From positions 1,424,001 through 1,488,000 of the forward strand of contig JBBMOA010000018.1 in assembly GCA_037954235.1 (NCBI GenBank): a stretch of DNA of 64,000 nt. The letters run 5' to 3'. Below the pieces are notes generated by a model that worked only from the letters and a program-made list of their open reading frames with translations, had not been told where the DNA came from and ran no database searches. Shown one piece after another: positions 11,919 to 24,289 of this stretch; position 1 is the stretch's first letter; each line of letters begins with the position of its first letter. The stretch is from Aulostomus chinensis (Eukaryota > Chordata > Actinopteri > Syngnathiformes > Aulostomidae). The translations under genes were made by a program, and so were the position numbers.

Positions 11919-11971
11919 GGCAGATGCTCCTGTTGCTGCTGTCGCGCGCGGGCTTCTCCTGCTCTCCGCAT
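11915..11971 (-). other. First uORF, 18 codons, in shisa 5' UTR
   Basis: ATG at 11971 opens an 18-codon Arg/Gln-rich frame (starting MRRAGEARARQ) that ends at TGA 11915-11917, overlapping the next upstream ATG. Its existence in mRNA depends on the inferred transcript structure. Confidence 0.5.
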
Positions 11972-12037
11972 GTCCCGGTCCGAGGGTTGGGTTCTGGCCG
12001 CAGGAGTGGCGAGGAGCTCCTCCGTCCTCCGAGGAAT

Positions 12038-12354
12038 CTGAGAGTGAGGGAGGAGAGCAGAGGCGTTTAGTCAGCTGAGTTCCGAGAGGAGCAGGCTGAG
12101 AGGAGCAGGCTCTCTGCTTCCAGCACCGCGGACAGCGCCCGCTGGCCCCGCGCCCCGCGCCCCGCTCCTCTGCTCCAGGGAAGTTAAACGAACCCCAAAA
12201 ACCGAGGTTGGACGAGTTGACTAGAAAAGAGACCTGAATTAAAACGATCGGCGCCTCCTTTTACTCCTCAAACTTTGTCTGGTGGAACTTCTGGAGGGAA
12301 AACTGCTGCTTCTCCTCTGATGAGAAAATGAAAGAGCAGATGAGGAGGACTTAC
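12038..12354 (-). other. Candidate 317-bp intron in shisa 5' UTR
   Basis: On the minus strand a consensus donor CCCG-GTAAGT sits at 12354 and an acceptor with a strong polypyrimidine tract (CTCTCCTCCCTCACTCTCAG) ends at 12038. Together they define a short GT-AG intron within the CpG-rich promoter region. The pairing is inferred; no transcript evidence is available. Confidence 0.5.
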
Positions 12355-12480
12355 CGGGCGAAAGGGGGCCGGTGACGGGCTCGTGTCAGCCGCTGCTACT
12401 GAATCAGAGTCGAGAAGACAAGAAGCGAGACCTCGCTCTCTCTCTCGCTCTCTCTCTCCCCCCCCCCTCTCCCGCCCTTC
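12355..12480 (-). promoter_or_regulatory. Candidate non-coding first exon and core promoter of shisa
   Basis: If the 12354 donor is used, the non-coding first exon lies immediately upstream, with transcription starting somewhere in or beyond 12480. The region has no ATG on the minus strand. It carries a GA-rich tract on the transcribed sense strand (CT-rich on the plus strand, 12422-12457), a common feature of TATA-less vertebrate promoters. The start site cannot be placed more exactly. Confidence 0.35.
12422..12467. repeat. CT-rich microsatellite with C10 tract
   Basis: Interrupted CT/CG repeats end in ten consecutive C. On the shisa sense strand this reads G10 followed by a GA-rich tract. 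Confidence 0.85.
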
Positions 12481-12657
12481 ACCTACGTCACCGACCCAGG
12501 TACCTGAGTTAATTATGAATCGGCATCTCGCTCCTGACGCCTGGAGGCTTCACTCGATAACCGGCGGAGGAGGGAGAGACTCCGTTCGATTCACGCGTCA
12601 GTGCGCGAGCTGGCTGCGGTTACGCACGAGTCTCCAATCACGTCGGCTGTTGTACTG

Positions 12658-12767
12658 TGTGTGAATGTGTGTGTGTGTGTGTGTGTGTTGTAGAATTGTA
12701 ACTGTAAGAGTGTGTGTGTTGTAGAGGTGTAACTGTAAGTGTGTGTGTGTGTGGGGGGGGGGGGGGG
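12658..12767. repeat. TG microsatellites with a 30-bp duplication and G15 run
   Basis: Three TG runs are separated by two near-copies of a roughly 30-bp unit containing GTTGTAGA and TGTAACTGTAAG, and the array ends in fifteen G. It lies about 200 bp upstream of the inferred first exon, so length variation here could affect promoter spacing. Confidence 0.9.
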
Positions 12768-15700
12768 TTGGATGCTACAGAAACAGGGAAGAACGAAGTA
12801 GACATAAAACTTCCTCTCAAAGTAAAAGCAGTCCTGGTCCAAAGCTCTCCAGGGCTCATTCAGGTTTTCAGACATGCGGTTGAACTTCAGTCTAAAAACA
12901 GGCTACAAAAACAACACAAATTTAGTTCCTCTCATTTTCCCAGCAGGTTGAAGAGGTGGTTGGAGGTTGGCGAAGATGCGGAGGTCATGGCTGTTTGAAC
13001 TTATTCATCACCTTCATCTCTTGATTCTGGCTTTGACCAGCGAGAACAAATCAAATTATGGTTCAATTCCTAGAAATTTGATCATCCAAGGATCTTAGAA
13101 GTTTCTACTGTAATCCCAGATATGCTCCTGAGCCGGTGTTTGGAGGCTCAGGATCAACGTCCTCCGCTCTGACATCAGCTGACGTCACTATATGTCACGG
13201 AGGATGTTGATCCTGAGCTGAGGTCTCTGACGTTGACGTTCTAGTCTCCAGGACCTGCATGTTCTCATCATCATAATTAAAAATGTGTCGGTAGTTGTTC
13301 CTGTTTGCTGCTGTCGTCTGACTGATGTTCCTTCTACAAACATGAATGTGTCCGTGTTGTGAGTCCACTCTCAAACTGGAGTTTTTGTACTTTTCAGAGT
13401 GATGGTGAAGTCAGCGGATGCCCCCCCCCCCCACTGTTTTAAAACCACATTCACGTCATTTATGATCAGTCAATCGAACAGCTCCATGATGCAACAACGC
13501 TTCCCACAATCCATTCTAATGGAGGCTGAATGGCGTTTTAATCTCAGGGAATCTGGTTGTACCAGATGGTGAAAATGACCACGTTAGAACTTGAGACAGG
13601 TTGTTTCCCAGCGAGGGGACGCACCGCCTGCCATTCCTGAACGCCACCGCCCTCATTCACTCCGTTCGTCTTCAGCACTCAGGTTTGTTTCTGAAATATT
13701 CACAGGAAAACTGTAGTATTATGTGGTACTGAGCTGGAGTCCTTAGGTCACGTGACATGGACTCTTGCAAACTGAGTCATGCGTCTGCTGTGTTGTTGAA
13801 TGTTGGGTCACTAAGTGTCGGATTTTCGTGATTTTATTTTTAAGATGTGTGAATCGATGGTTGGTGGTGTTTTCTCTTTGCGTTGGTCCCCTAAATGGTG
13901 GCGCCTTCGTGGTTGTGTGTGTTTGCAGCTCGTTTGGTTAAAGCTGCGCGTGTTGTGAAATTGTTGAAGTTGTTTTCTAATTTGTTGGTGTTTTTGGTGT
14001 TTCCTCTGTCCTCTTAAACCGCGGCAGGTTTGGCCCCCTCAGCTTCTGAAGTCACGACTTCTGGAGTTGTCCAGATTCCCGACCGCTGCACCGCCTCACG
14101 TCTCGCGTGTGTTCGACGTGTGTCTTTGTCTGTAAGAGTCACTGAATGGCGGCGTGTCGGCCTGTAACCGCTGGGTTCATTAGAGTCACTTTATCCTGCG
14201 AGGTTAATCACACGTCCCAGAGAGAAGAAGAAGTGGAGCTAATTGCTCGACGATGTTGGCAGCAGTCATGTGAGCGGCCGGTGCAGGACTTCAGAAGAAA
14301 GCGTGATCAACTCCATGGCGCCCCTGACAGAACCCAGCACATAATATGACAAGCAGACGAGGAAAAGGGCAGCGAGCTTTTGATGAATGTCTTTCCACGC
14401 TGGATGCTCTGGAAGATAGCATTTGCAAATTGGCCCTGGGTTCCTCTGTCACGTCACATCAGACGCCACGTTGTGCACAAAGGGAAAAGTGATTGTCCAT
14501 TAGTGTTAAACAGCTTCCAGAACGTCGCGCTGGCCTCAGCAGAAAGTGCTGACAGGTGACGGCCGGGTCGACACTGGCTGAGGAGTAATGAGAGTGAATT
14601 TCCTCAGAAGAAGAAGCTCTGAGGAGGCCACAACCGACTCACACGGGTGAAGTACAACACACGAGAGTCTTGAAGGCACCTGCAATGAAATGATTGGGTC
14701 ATGTGCCTCACACTGGTTTATATTTCATCTTCCAGGATATCGGAAGTGTTTTGACTCTCCGTCTGTCTGCCCCGGTTCTCCAGCTCTCCCCTGAGAGCCG
14801 GGGTCTAGCAAGGCGGTCCAACCCCCTGAGCGTTAGCATCCCATCCGATGGCTGCTGTTGCCCTGACCGTTCAGATCACCGATCCGATGCCATGACCGGC
14901 AACAGCCGGACGAGATGCTGTGAGACTGCAGTGATGAAGGCCATAAATTCATTTGAATCAGAATTCAGTTTTAGAACATAAAGGAAAAACAGTTTTATAT
15001 CAGAGACGGCAAGTTCCATGAATAATAGATACGTCTGATTTACACCCGCTTTGAGTCAGCGGATTAAAAAAGAAAAGTTGAGCTAATTCTGCTTTCATGA
15101 CGTTATTTATTAATTACACAACTCTCTCGATGCAGAACAAAACATTGGAGTTAATGGACAGTATTGGGAGTGCACTCAGACTGAGCTTGTTCTACTCTAG
15201 CAACCCACCTGTCACTTCACTCCCATGAGGGAGACACCCTGATGATGCCATGAATTATTTACCAAACATTATGTAAATGAGAGAAAATCTTCGATTTGTT
15301 GGCCCTCTTCATGGAGAGTGCTCCTCGTGCCCTGCAGGGAACATGGCATGTTGATAAAAGTGAAGTTTTCTTGATGCTCCTGATGCAGCTGGTGAATAAT
15401 GCTGCATAAACAACGCCGGCTCTGTGAAATGTCAAGTCTTTGTGTGCTTTGGTGAGAGTTTTTATTGTGGGAGTGGCCAAGTTTAGAAATACCTGCGTTG
15501 ACTGCAGGGTCATGTGACTGGGGTCAGATGCTGATTAAAGCTGCTCCCGCTGCAGACGAACGCCAGATGTTAGCAGGATCTTTGTCCAGGGGGCTGGAAT
15601 CCACCTCTGCACTTTGGAACAGACAGAAGTGGCTGAAATGTGTTGGAGGGAGCGACACTGAACTGTTTAAGTAAAGAGCAGTGAAGGTGTGAGGGGATGA

Positions 15701-16100
15701 GGAGCTGCTGCTGGTCATTAGAGCAGCAGAGCTGAGAGGAAGTGTCTCCTTTTATAAAGTGTTTCAGCAGCCAGAGACCATTAATGGTGTTTTGATTGCT
15801 GTTAGTATTTATCCGACACACCTCGCTGCTCGCTGCAACCAGGAGGGGGATTACAAACCACACCAAGAACTCCTCATTTGGACCTAAGTGACTTGATGAG
15901 TCGCACCGTAAAGTAAACTGTGATGATAATGAATGGATGAATGGAATGAATGAATTCTTTCAGAGGCGAGTCGAGGGAAATTAAAATCTTTAACATGAGA
16001 TGAAATGCTGCATAAAAGCAGGGTTTGAGGTAAAGAACTGCAGTGCAGGAATTGAGAATTTCCTCCGAGGAGAACACAAAGTAAATATTAGAAAAGGCAG
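12768..16100. other. Proximal upstream flank of shisa; no gene seen
   Basis: Mostly unique sequence. It contains an inverted repeat with a CRE at 13146-13218, a C12 run at 13421-13432 and a short GAATGGATGAAT-type run near 15930-15960. Reading frames here are short, overlap on both strands and match nothing I recognise. Confidence 0.6.
13146..13218. repeat. 21-bp inverted repeat flanking a perfect CRE
   Basis: Arms at 13146-13166 and 13198-13218 are complementary over 21 bp with one mismatch. The 31-nt interval between them holds a shorter inner match (TGACAT at 13170-13175 against ATGTCA at 13192-13197) and, at 13180-13187, the palindromic cAMP response element TGACGTCA. It could be a small MITE remnant or a true regulatory hairpin. 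Confidence 0.8.
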
Positions 16101-16124
16101 CGTGTGTGTGTGTGTGTGCGCGCA

Positions 16125-16166
<42 letters not shown>

Positions 16167-16168
16167 CA
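16101..16168. repeat. (TG)n microsatellite with CG interruption
   Basis: About 30 TG units are broken by a GCGCGCATGCG segment in the middle, another alternating purine-pyrimidine tract. Confidence 0.95.
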
Positions 16169-19100
16169 TGACGGAGCAAGTTCAATATCCAGGTTTCTCT
16201 TCTAACAGTTGAGGTGCAGCAGGCTGAGTGGCTGTCAGGTTGTTGGGTGAACTTTGGTTTCCCTGGTAACATAAAAGGGGAGGAGTTATCACCGCACAAC
16301 TTCCCTCAGGAAAAATAAACCATAATGTGAACTTCAGTGGTTAACAAACACAATATGAGGACTATAATTCAATAAAACAGGTCAGCGGCAGCCCAGGTGC
16401 TGCAGGAGATCACCAGAACGACTCGGAGGGAAAAGTCGGATCGGAGCTTCTTCCTTGGATAAGACGAACTGATACACGAGTGAGTCCAGCAGTCAGAGCC
16501 CTGTGGCCAGACTTTGACCCCCATCCACAGGCCTGACCTGGGGCTGGAGACCGACTGGTGGCGGTGGAGAGAAGGAAGGGGGGCGGGGCCAGCGCATCAG
16601 ACCATGACCAGAAGGCCTAATCCTGACAACCATGGTCAGAACCGCGTGTGGAAGCAGCTAAAACAGCCAGAGAAGACTCAGTGCTAACTGGCTTCTTCAT
16701 CTTGGGACGGACGGCTCGGCCCCTCATATTCTATCCTGAGCTGTTTTTCCAGCTACATTTTAAGAAAATATTTTCCAGAGAGAACAGGAGAAGAACTGTA
16801 GCAGGCTAAGAAAGCCAAGACAAGAAGAAACAGCAGCTAAATATCAACACGTGCGCGTCGAGTCACGCTGGATTTGACTCAGAGCTGAAGGTTCTGTTGA
16901 AGGAGGCGGTGTATCCCTGCACGTGTCTGTGGTGTCTTCCTGGAATGCTCCACCAGTCTCACCTGGTCCAGAGCAGGTTAGCCTGCTGCATTAGTTACCA
17001 TGGCGATACCCTGATCCTGAAAGTCCTGTGTGGAACCTGAAGTGGTCTCACTTATCCTGCTCCCACGATCCAAGATGAACTCATGAGAAGACACTGAGCA
17101 TTTATGGGGGAATAAAAAAGCCGTTTTACCAGCTGAAACTGGAGCGCCTCTGAGGAGCAGGCTGATTTATTGCAGCTCTACTATGAGATCAATCCACATC
17201 AAGATGTACTAATCAATAACTATGTCATTTTTACAAACTCCTTGTTAAGATCTGTCAATACGGTGCGTTGTTATCATGCTGGATGGAGTGATTCTTGATT
17301 CTGAGAGGAAATCGAGTGGAATGAAGGACGCCAGAAAAAGGAAAAAGAGGCTTTACAATCGAGAGAACTGATTTCCTCCCCTTCACCCGACTCTGCCGAT
17401 CAGTACCGGCTCAGACGAGTGTGTGAACTGTGCAACACCACACATTCCTCTTGTTTAGCTGAGAGTGTGTGTGTGTGTGTCACCTCTGCTGCTGGCTGCT
17501 TCTGGTCGAATACGGGAGAAGTTCTGGCCTGCAGGCGGGAACAGGATCTCACTCTGGGCTTCGTTTGGTTGAGTTAATTTCATGATGAGCAATTATCTTC
17601 ATCCATGTCAGCAGCTGCTGAAGGAAAATAGATGGCGAGGACAGAACCGTGAACCCGCCAGGAGTTGCTAGAGGTCACATGATACGGCCAATCATTGCTT
17701 CATTTGTTCTCGTTAAGTGTGTCATCATTGTAACGCTCCATGGCTGCGGTTCACCAGTGCTAATCATGAGTGACAAGTGTGACAATTGTGCAGCGCCTGC
17801 ATGCTGCAGCCTGCTGAATGTGATGCTATTATTTCTGTTTACCAGGCCTGACAGTCTCCAGGAGGATTACTGCTGCTGCTCACTCCCTCTCGTCGTTGTC
17901 ATGTTGGTGTTGGTGCCTCGACTTCGCAGGTAAGACGCAGCAGTAAACACAGCCTGCAGCCGGAGAGGAGAGTAGCGCCTGTGACAATGTCCATCCAATC
18001 AATACGGTCCTCAGCAGCATCCTACCACACGAGTGGCGGAGAGCCGGGAAGCAAAACGGAGAAAACAAGCAGCTCCGCCATGCAGCATTCTAATCTCCTC
18101 TCCCCTGAAAACCAGGAGCAGCACAAATAGCAACTCTCCTCTCCACGGTGCAACGTGTTTTCTCTCCTTTATTTTGATTGTGTCCTTGTGCACATAAAAC
18201 ACACAATAAGACTCGTAGAACTCAAAAGGCAAAGCACTGAAGCCAAGAATACAGCCATGAAACACGGGTGACCAGACTGGAAACAGTGGATCGTACTGGT
18301 ATTTTTTGTCCGCCTTTTCCTCCAAGTCCTGGGAGAATCAGCCAGTTCGTGTTGATCCAAACCTGCTGACAACAATCAGGTGACCCCCCTCGGCTGAGAT
18401 AACCGCACAAGTGTGGTTAGTACAACTACCAGAGAGGGGGGTGAGGGGCTCGATCCTTCCTGGTCCCTCTAGAGGAACCTTGTTAAATCGCGTCTGCATA
18501 CTAAGAGCTTCCTCTGAATCAATTACCATTTGGAAATAAATGTCAGCATTTTGGAAACTGTCACCGGGCGAAGACTGAGAGGAATGGCTGGCTGCCCCCA
18601 CAAACACACCCGGGGGTGTAAAGGTAGAACTGGAACGTTCAGTGTTGTGACAGAGTTTCGTGGCAGGGCGTTCAAAGGAGTGTTGGCCTCGGCGTTCCGG
18701 TGTTTGTTCAGAGAGGCGACGGGTGACGCCGACGCTGGTCCCAGGCTCGCCGTGCTGCTCAAGAACTTGTTGCCAGGGCCGCAGTTCACCAACCGCGTAT
18801 TTTAAGGCGAAGGCAGAGATGTTCCTTTCTCACCCCGATCCCTGCCGTCACACCACAGCGTGTTTTTCTACACGCGTGTTTCATGTTTCCCCATGGCATC
18901 AAGCTGTGATTGGTCCTCCTGAGGGGACCGCAGCTGACAGCCAAGCCTGTTTAACACAGAAAGAAAATCAACAAAGTTGAAATGAAAGTTTCAAGGAAAC
19001 AAACACTCAAGTGAGAGCACAGTTGCTCGTGGAATGTACATCTGGACGTCAGGGGTAGTGGAGGGAGCGGGCGCTGCAGAGGAGAGCAACCCGCCGTGAC

Positions 19101-22100
19101 CTCCGCCGCCCCACACCACCGTGAGACGTCGGCTGAGAGGTTGAAACTCTTTGTGCTCAGACGATGACTGATGGGGTCACAACTCGCCGAGCGTGTATGA
19201 TCTGATCTTTGTCTCATTCTGTTCGCTTACTGGTGCGGCGCCACCTGCCAGTGGGCCTTGATGGCGTCCATCACTCCCCCTGATCACCAGTGCTGCCTCT
19301 AATAGACCAATTAGATGAGGACGAATCGCCAGTCCAGCAGACGATTCAGGAAACTCGCTGGTCTCCTCCGTAATAAGCAGCAAGACGCTCCTCTGAAAGC
19401 TTCAAACAACCTCAGCGTTTCTTTCTGTTCCACTAAACCTTTATTTGACCTCTAAATCTTCATTCATTTCTAAAACACATTTTAACCGCCTGTAGGCTCA
19501 TTTGTAGTTATTTTATTATTTATTTTGCCCCCTGAAGGCCTTTGGCAGCTCTCCTACCTGTTAGAGTGGTAAAGACATGAAAGGGAATTCAAGCAGATAA
19601 AAGAGTAGCAGAACGCAGTTAGAAGTCTCATGAAAAGGTCAAAAATGGTGAACCGTGGTGAAATCAAGCAGTCCTGAGTGTGTGCAGTTGATTTAACGTG
19701 AATGGCACAATGATCCCGTCACAGAGTTCATGCATGACACCACAATTCAACAGACACGGGACACACGTCACTTTTGTGAGGCCGATATTCCCTATGAACA
19801 CATACTGGAGTGTTTATGTTGTTCAACATCCTGGAGTTCAGAACTGTGGTTCCACTTCCCCTTCATCACATGACTGCTGATGTCGGCTGAGTCGGTCGCG
19901 GCTCAAACCCAGTTTATGGTTTTACAGGCAAATGCTTGATATTTTTTGGCAACATTTTGAATTCTGTAATGTGGATGAAACATCACATGATGATTTGGTT
20001 ACTTTCCCCTCACAGGCGATTTGTTCTAGTTAGAGTCTGAAAGATGAAAATCTGAGAAGACTTTGTGTTTTCACAGCTTCTGGCGGTTCGAGTGGATTCT
20101 GAGGGATTATTACAATCTTTTCATGAAACATAACCTTCAAACTTCCATTTGAATTAACATTCATGCAAAAGATAAGAGGGGACACTCCTGGCTTGTTTGC
20201 TGACACACATCAGCGTGAAGAAACTTTGAACTGTGGAAAAGTTGGCCTTAATCGCGCTACCAAGATATATCAGAAAAAGGCTGGATTCATGAGTGTATTG
20301 AACGTCCTTTTGTCATTTTAGGATCTTTTATTTGAGAAATTATCCTACACTGTCACGCCCTGTAGCAGCCATATTGGGGGATTGATACATAGAATATGGA
20401 CACGCAGGGTTTTTGCCCCACAACAACGTTTTGTCAGCGCGACGGTCAACAGAGCAACCTGTGTTTCAGGGGTTTGGTGGCCATGTTGGTTGTGGGAGGC
20501 TGCGATTGGATACAAAATCCTGAAACCTGACGACTCAGTGTTTGATCTTTGCAGTGATCAGACGCTACATCGTCTTGAAGAAGGCGCATGTGGTTTATAA
20601 GGTTCACACCATCAGATTGCATGTCACGCCTCAAGAACATCACGTGATCAAAACGTTTTTGACCCTCAAAGGGAAATTCGTGAACTCAGATTTAAAATAA
20701 GTCGTGTTGCAGAAGTGGAGGTCGACGCCTCCTGTGACCTTGTGATAGTTTGTGACATTTGGGATTCTGAAACATGTTTAATCTGGGATGGTGGTGGTAG
20801 ATCTGACAGCGCTATCCATCACGGCCAACTGTAATTACCTGCATATGGATCACTGTCACATGAAGCGCACCATTAAGGCCGCTTCTATGTGCGAATGGAA
20901 AACATTCAATCAAAATGCCAAACGAAACACGAGCAGCAGGCGAGCGCCGTGATCAAACAAGAATGCTAACCAGGACATCCGGCGCTGATGGCGTCCGTCC
21001 CAGGTGGGCCGGCGGTGAGTGACGTCCACCTAAACAGGTCTATTCTGTATCTGGCCGGCTGGGTCCTGGTGCTGGAGCGTCACCGGGTCAGAACAATCAG
21101 CAGAATGAAGCTTGATTGATCTCAGGGGGGGACTCTGTTCCCTCTCAGTCTCTGTGTGCTGCGGTGTTTTTATGATGACGTTCTTAAAATCATCCCTTTA
21201 AATCAAATGTCTAGGAATTTAACACTCAAACTAATAACAGCAGTAATCTTACGTCGTGATACCAAAACTCTGATACAGTTTGAGGAGGCACAGGCTTGTG
21301 TTTGACGGTTCAGGCACTTGGTCTGGACGGCTGCGAGGTCCTCCTGCACCACCCGGTCAACCAGACCACAAGCAGGATGCTTTGTAGTTTATACTTCATT
21401 ATTTATGGAGATTCACCAACAAAAGCTTCTTGAAATAATAATTTATGTTGTAACAATTCAGTCTGGCTGGGGTGAGCGTGCATGCTACTACTGCTTTAAA
21501 GTACAAACAGTGTATTCTACCTTTCAGGTACTCACTAATTGGAGTCTTGAGCGCACCAAGATGCATTTTCCCCTCCTTCATTACATCTTTGTGACTCCAG
21601 AGTGAAGAAAGGGCCAGCTACGTATCTTTAGCTCAAAGCTAGTGGAGACTGACGGCTAACAACAGCTACACTCACCATAACTTTAACTGTGTCCCTTCTT
21701 GTTTGGCACCATTGTGAACAAGCGTGACCAGCTGACCATTCAGCTGAACGAACCCATTCACGCTCGTTCAACTACAATCTTTTAGTTTTACTCTCCAGTC
21801 AAAGTGTTGGCGGACGACTGATCGTACGACTGGATTAAGACCAGGATTATACCGGAAAAGGACCAGGAGAGAAAGGGTAGTTTTTGGTCAGTTATTAGCC
21901 ATCAGTCTCTGTTAGCTTCAAGCTAACTATACGTGGCTGGATCTTTCTGCGTTCTGGAGTCATGAAGAAAACATCTTTATGAACCTGAGGCATCTAAATG
22001 GACACATAAAACAACAAAATCCCCTTTTATCTGGCAAGTAAACTGTTATTATAACTGAACTGTAATAATAAAATGAAAACAGGCTGTAAAAAGTTTCCAC

Positions 22101-22983
22101 TGCGAGGAAATGAATCTACGGCGGTTACGACCTGCACAGGCTGAAGGTTATTTTGCAGGTTGAGTAGACGAGGCTGTGAATAAAACAAGTTAATAAAAAG
22201 TTATTTCAGAAGTATAGTGCAGACCATAAATCCATGAAGGGAAAACCATCTGTCGGCCTCCAGAGTGAAACAAGCCGCTGCTGTGGAAACGTTCGGGCCG
22301 CAGTGATTTATGAAGATCAGCTGCCGCCACCAAATCAACTCTTATGTTTGGTAAAGTTATGGGTCACAAAGATCCGTCTGAGGGTCACGTTGCTTTGGCC
22401 AGCGTGGTTTTCCTCTTCGTGATGCCTGCGTCTCATGAGATTGCATGTAATTTCAGATCTCTCTCATAGATCCAAGTGATGGAAGGGATTATAATCTCAG
22501 GTGTGTGAGGTGGCTGCAGATACGTACACAGACGACAGCCAAGCATGAATACGGCAGTTTTGGCAGCAGAGGCGAGAGATTGTTGCTTCTATTAGCACCT
22601 GACAGGCGAGTAAAAGCTGTAAACTGTATTGACGATGAGTTTGTTATTGCTTCTAGCACAAATACCCAGGAGGCGGTTTTCACCGGGATTATGGCGATGA
22701 TGTTGGTGCAGCACCAAAGCACCTATAATCACTGAGAACACCCTGAAGGTTATTTCAGCTGGAATACAATAGCTGCAGAAGTTTGAGCTGAAGTTTTCTC
22801 CTGAGTGGTAAACACATGCAGAGGTGACTGTAAACTAGCAGGCAGGAGCACGTGATGACCCTGCAGCTGACCCTCCCGGACTCGGGTCTGATGTGACACC
22901 CCTGAGGTGGATCCGTGGGTCAGGTCAGGCAACCACACCCACTCGGGGTAGCGCGCCCTCCACATGTACACACGGCACTCCTG
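16169..22983. other. Non-coding flank; no gene seen
   Basis: Unique sequence with only a short TG run near 17465-17480. A stretch around 21646-21670 (GACGGCTAACAACAGCTA) is nearly repeated at 52635-52655 and so looks like part of an interspersed repeat. ORFs are short and unconvincing on both strands. Confidence 0.6.
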
Positions 22984-23568
22984 TACCTCGTCCCTGACAT
23001 GCTAACTTCCTGTCGGACTACAGAAACACCTCGTCCTTGACATGCTAACTTCCTGTTGGTCTACAGAAACACCTCGTCGCTGACATGCTAACTTCCTGTT
23101 GGTCTACAGAAACACCTCGTTCCTGACATGCTAACTTCCTGTCGTACTACAGAAACACCTCGTCCCTGACATGCTAACTTCCTGTCGGACTACAGAAACA
23201 CCTCGTCCCTGACATGCTAACTTCCTGTTGGTCTACAGAAACACCTCGTCGCTGACATGCTAACTTCCTGTTGGTCTACAGAAACACCTCGTTCCTGACA
23301 TGCTAACTTCCTGTCGGACTACAGAAACACCTCGTCCCTGACATGCTAACTTCCTGTCGTACTACAGAAACACCTCGTTCCTGACATGCTAACTTCCTGT
23401 CGTACTACAGAAACACCTCGTTCCTGACATGCTAACTTCCTGTCGTACTACAGAAACACCTCGTCCCTGACATGCTAACTTCCTGTCGGACTACAGAAAC
23501 ACCTCGTCCCTGACATGCTAACTTCCTGTTGGTCTACAGAAACACCCCGTCCCCGACATGCTAACTTC
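22984..23568. repeat. 43-bp minisatellite, 14 copies with higher-order pattern
   Basis: Fourteen tandem copies of a 43-bp unit contain the constant core GACATGCTAACTTCCTGT and ACTACAGAAACACC or TCTACAGAAACACC. Units differ at a short variable site (CGGAC, TTGGTC or CGTAC) and in the bases before GACATG. Units 1-4 and 5-8 show almost the same variant order, so a four-unit block of 172 bp was duplicated. The last copy is partial. Confidence 0.95.
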
Positions 23569-24289
23569 ATCAGGGTAGAATCAGTGTTTCAAGGTTTCCT
23601 CTGCATCCTGATCATTGTGGACAGACAGTGGACATCAAGTCTCTTTGACACTGCAACCTGCTGCTGGATGAAAACTTTATTGATTTCTTCCTCCATACGA
23701 ACAGTTTGGGGGCGACCGTGTGTGTCCAGATAATGAGGGTCTAACCCCAACCACACCTCTCATCAGCGTTCTCATTCCTGACGCGTGCCAGCATGGTGGC
23801 GGCCAGTTGTGGAGGGGACCAGGCCCAAGGTTTGGGAGCGGGTTCGGGTCTTTCTGCTCCTCGCTGTGGCGCCGCTGGTGAAAATGTGTCTGAAGTGGGT
23901 CACAGCTGTGCAGCACACCGTGGCACATTTCTGTGAGTGAAGACGATCTAAAGGCCGGGGGAGAAAAAACAAGCGCGCTTGTTAAACTGCCAAGTAAGAT
24001 GAGAGAAACGAGAGGCAATAAATCATGAATCCACCATGAAGGGATGGACGGAGGAGAGGCGAGTCTCTGGCCGAGCGGATATATGGAACAACCGTTTGAA
24101 TGTCGGCCACCTCGGGAAACAGAAATGGTGAAGCAACAGGACAAAGGAGCGTCCTGGATGTCCCTGCAGGAAGGACAGAGTCAGACCTCCGTTGGCAGGC
24201 GTAACGTCCTCACCCGTCTACCTACTGCCGCACAGCATCACTGATTTGATTTTTACAACATAGGCAGCTCAAAATGTTCACTAAGCCAT

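Larger units (their letters stand above)
11866..12037 (-). other. Inferred 5' UTR part of the first coding exon
   Basis: The exon is inferred to begin at 12037, right after a minus-strand acceptor made of a pyrimidine-rich run ending CTCTCAG (12038-12044). The segment up to the ATG at 11865 would be 5' UTR. It contains two upstream ATGs, each opening a short ORF. If the acceptor is not used, the UTR simply extends further upstream. Confidence 0.5.
11306..12500. promoter_or_regulatory. CpG-rich island over promoter, 5' UTR and first coding exon
   Basis: CG dinucleotides are far denser here than in flanking sequence, especially in 11380-11800 and 11940-12180. This is expected for a CpG-island promoter and makes this exon the 5' end of the gene. 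No TATA box is obvious on the minus strand. Island borders are approximate because no counts were computed. Confidence 0.6.

Noticed and set aside
11308..12078. 256-codon plus-strand ORF across the shisa exon
   Set aside because: It is the antisense of the GC-rich shisa exon. Its Arg/Val/Gly-rich composition is what the complementary strand of that exon gives.
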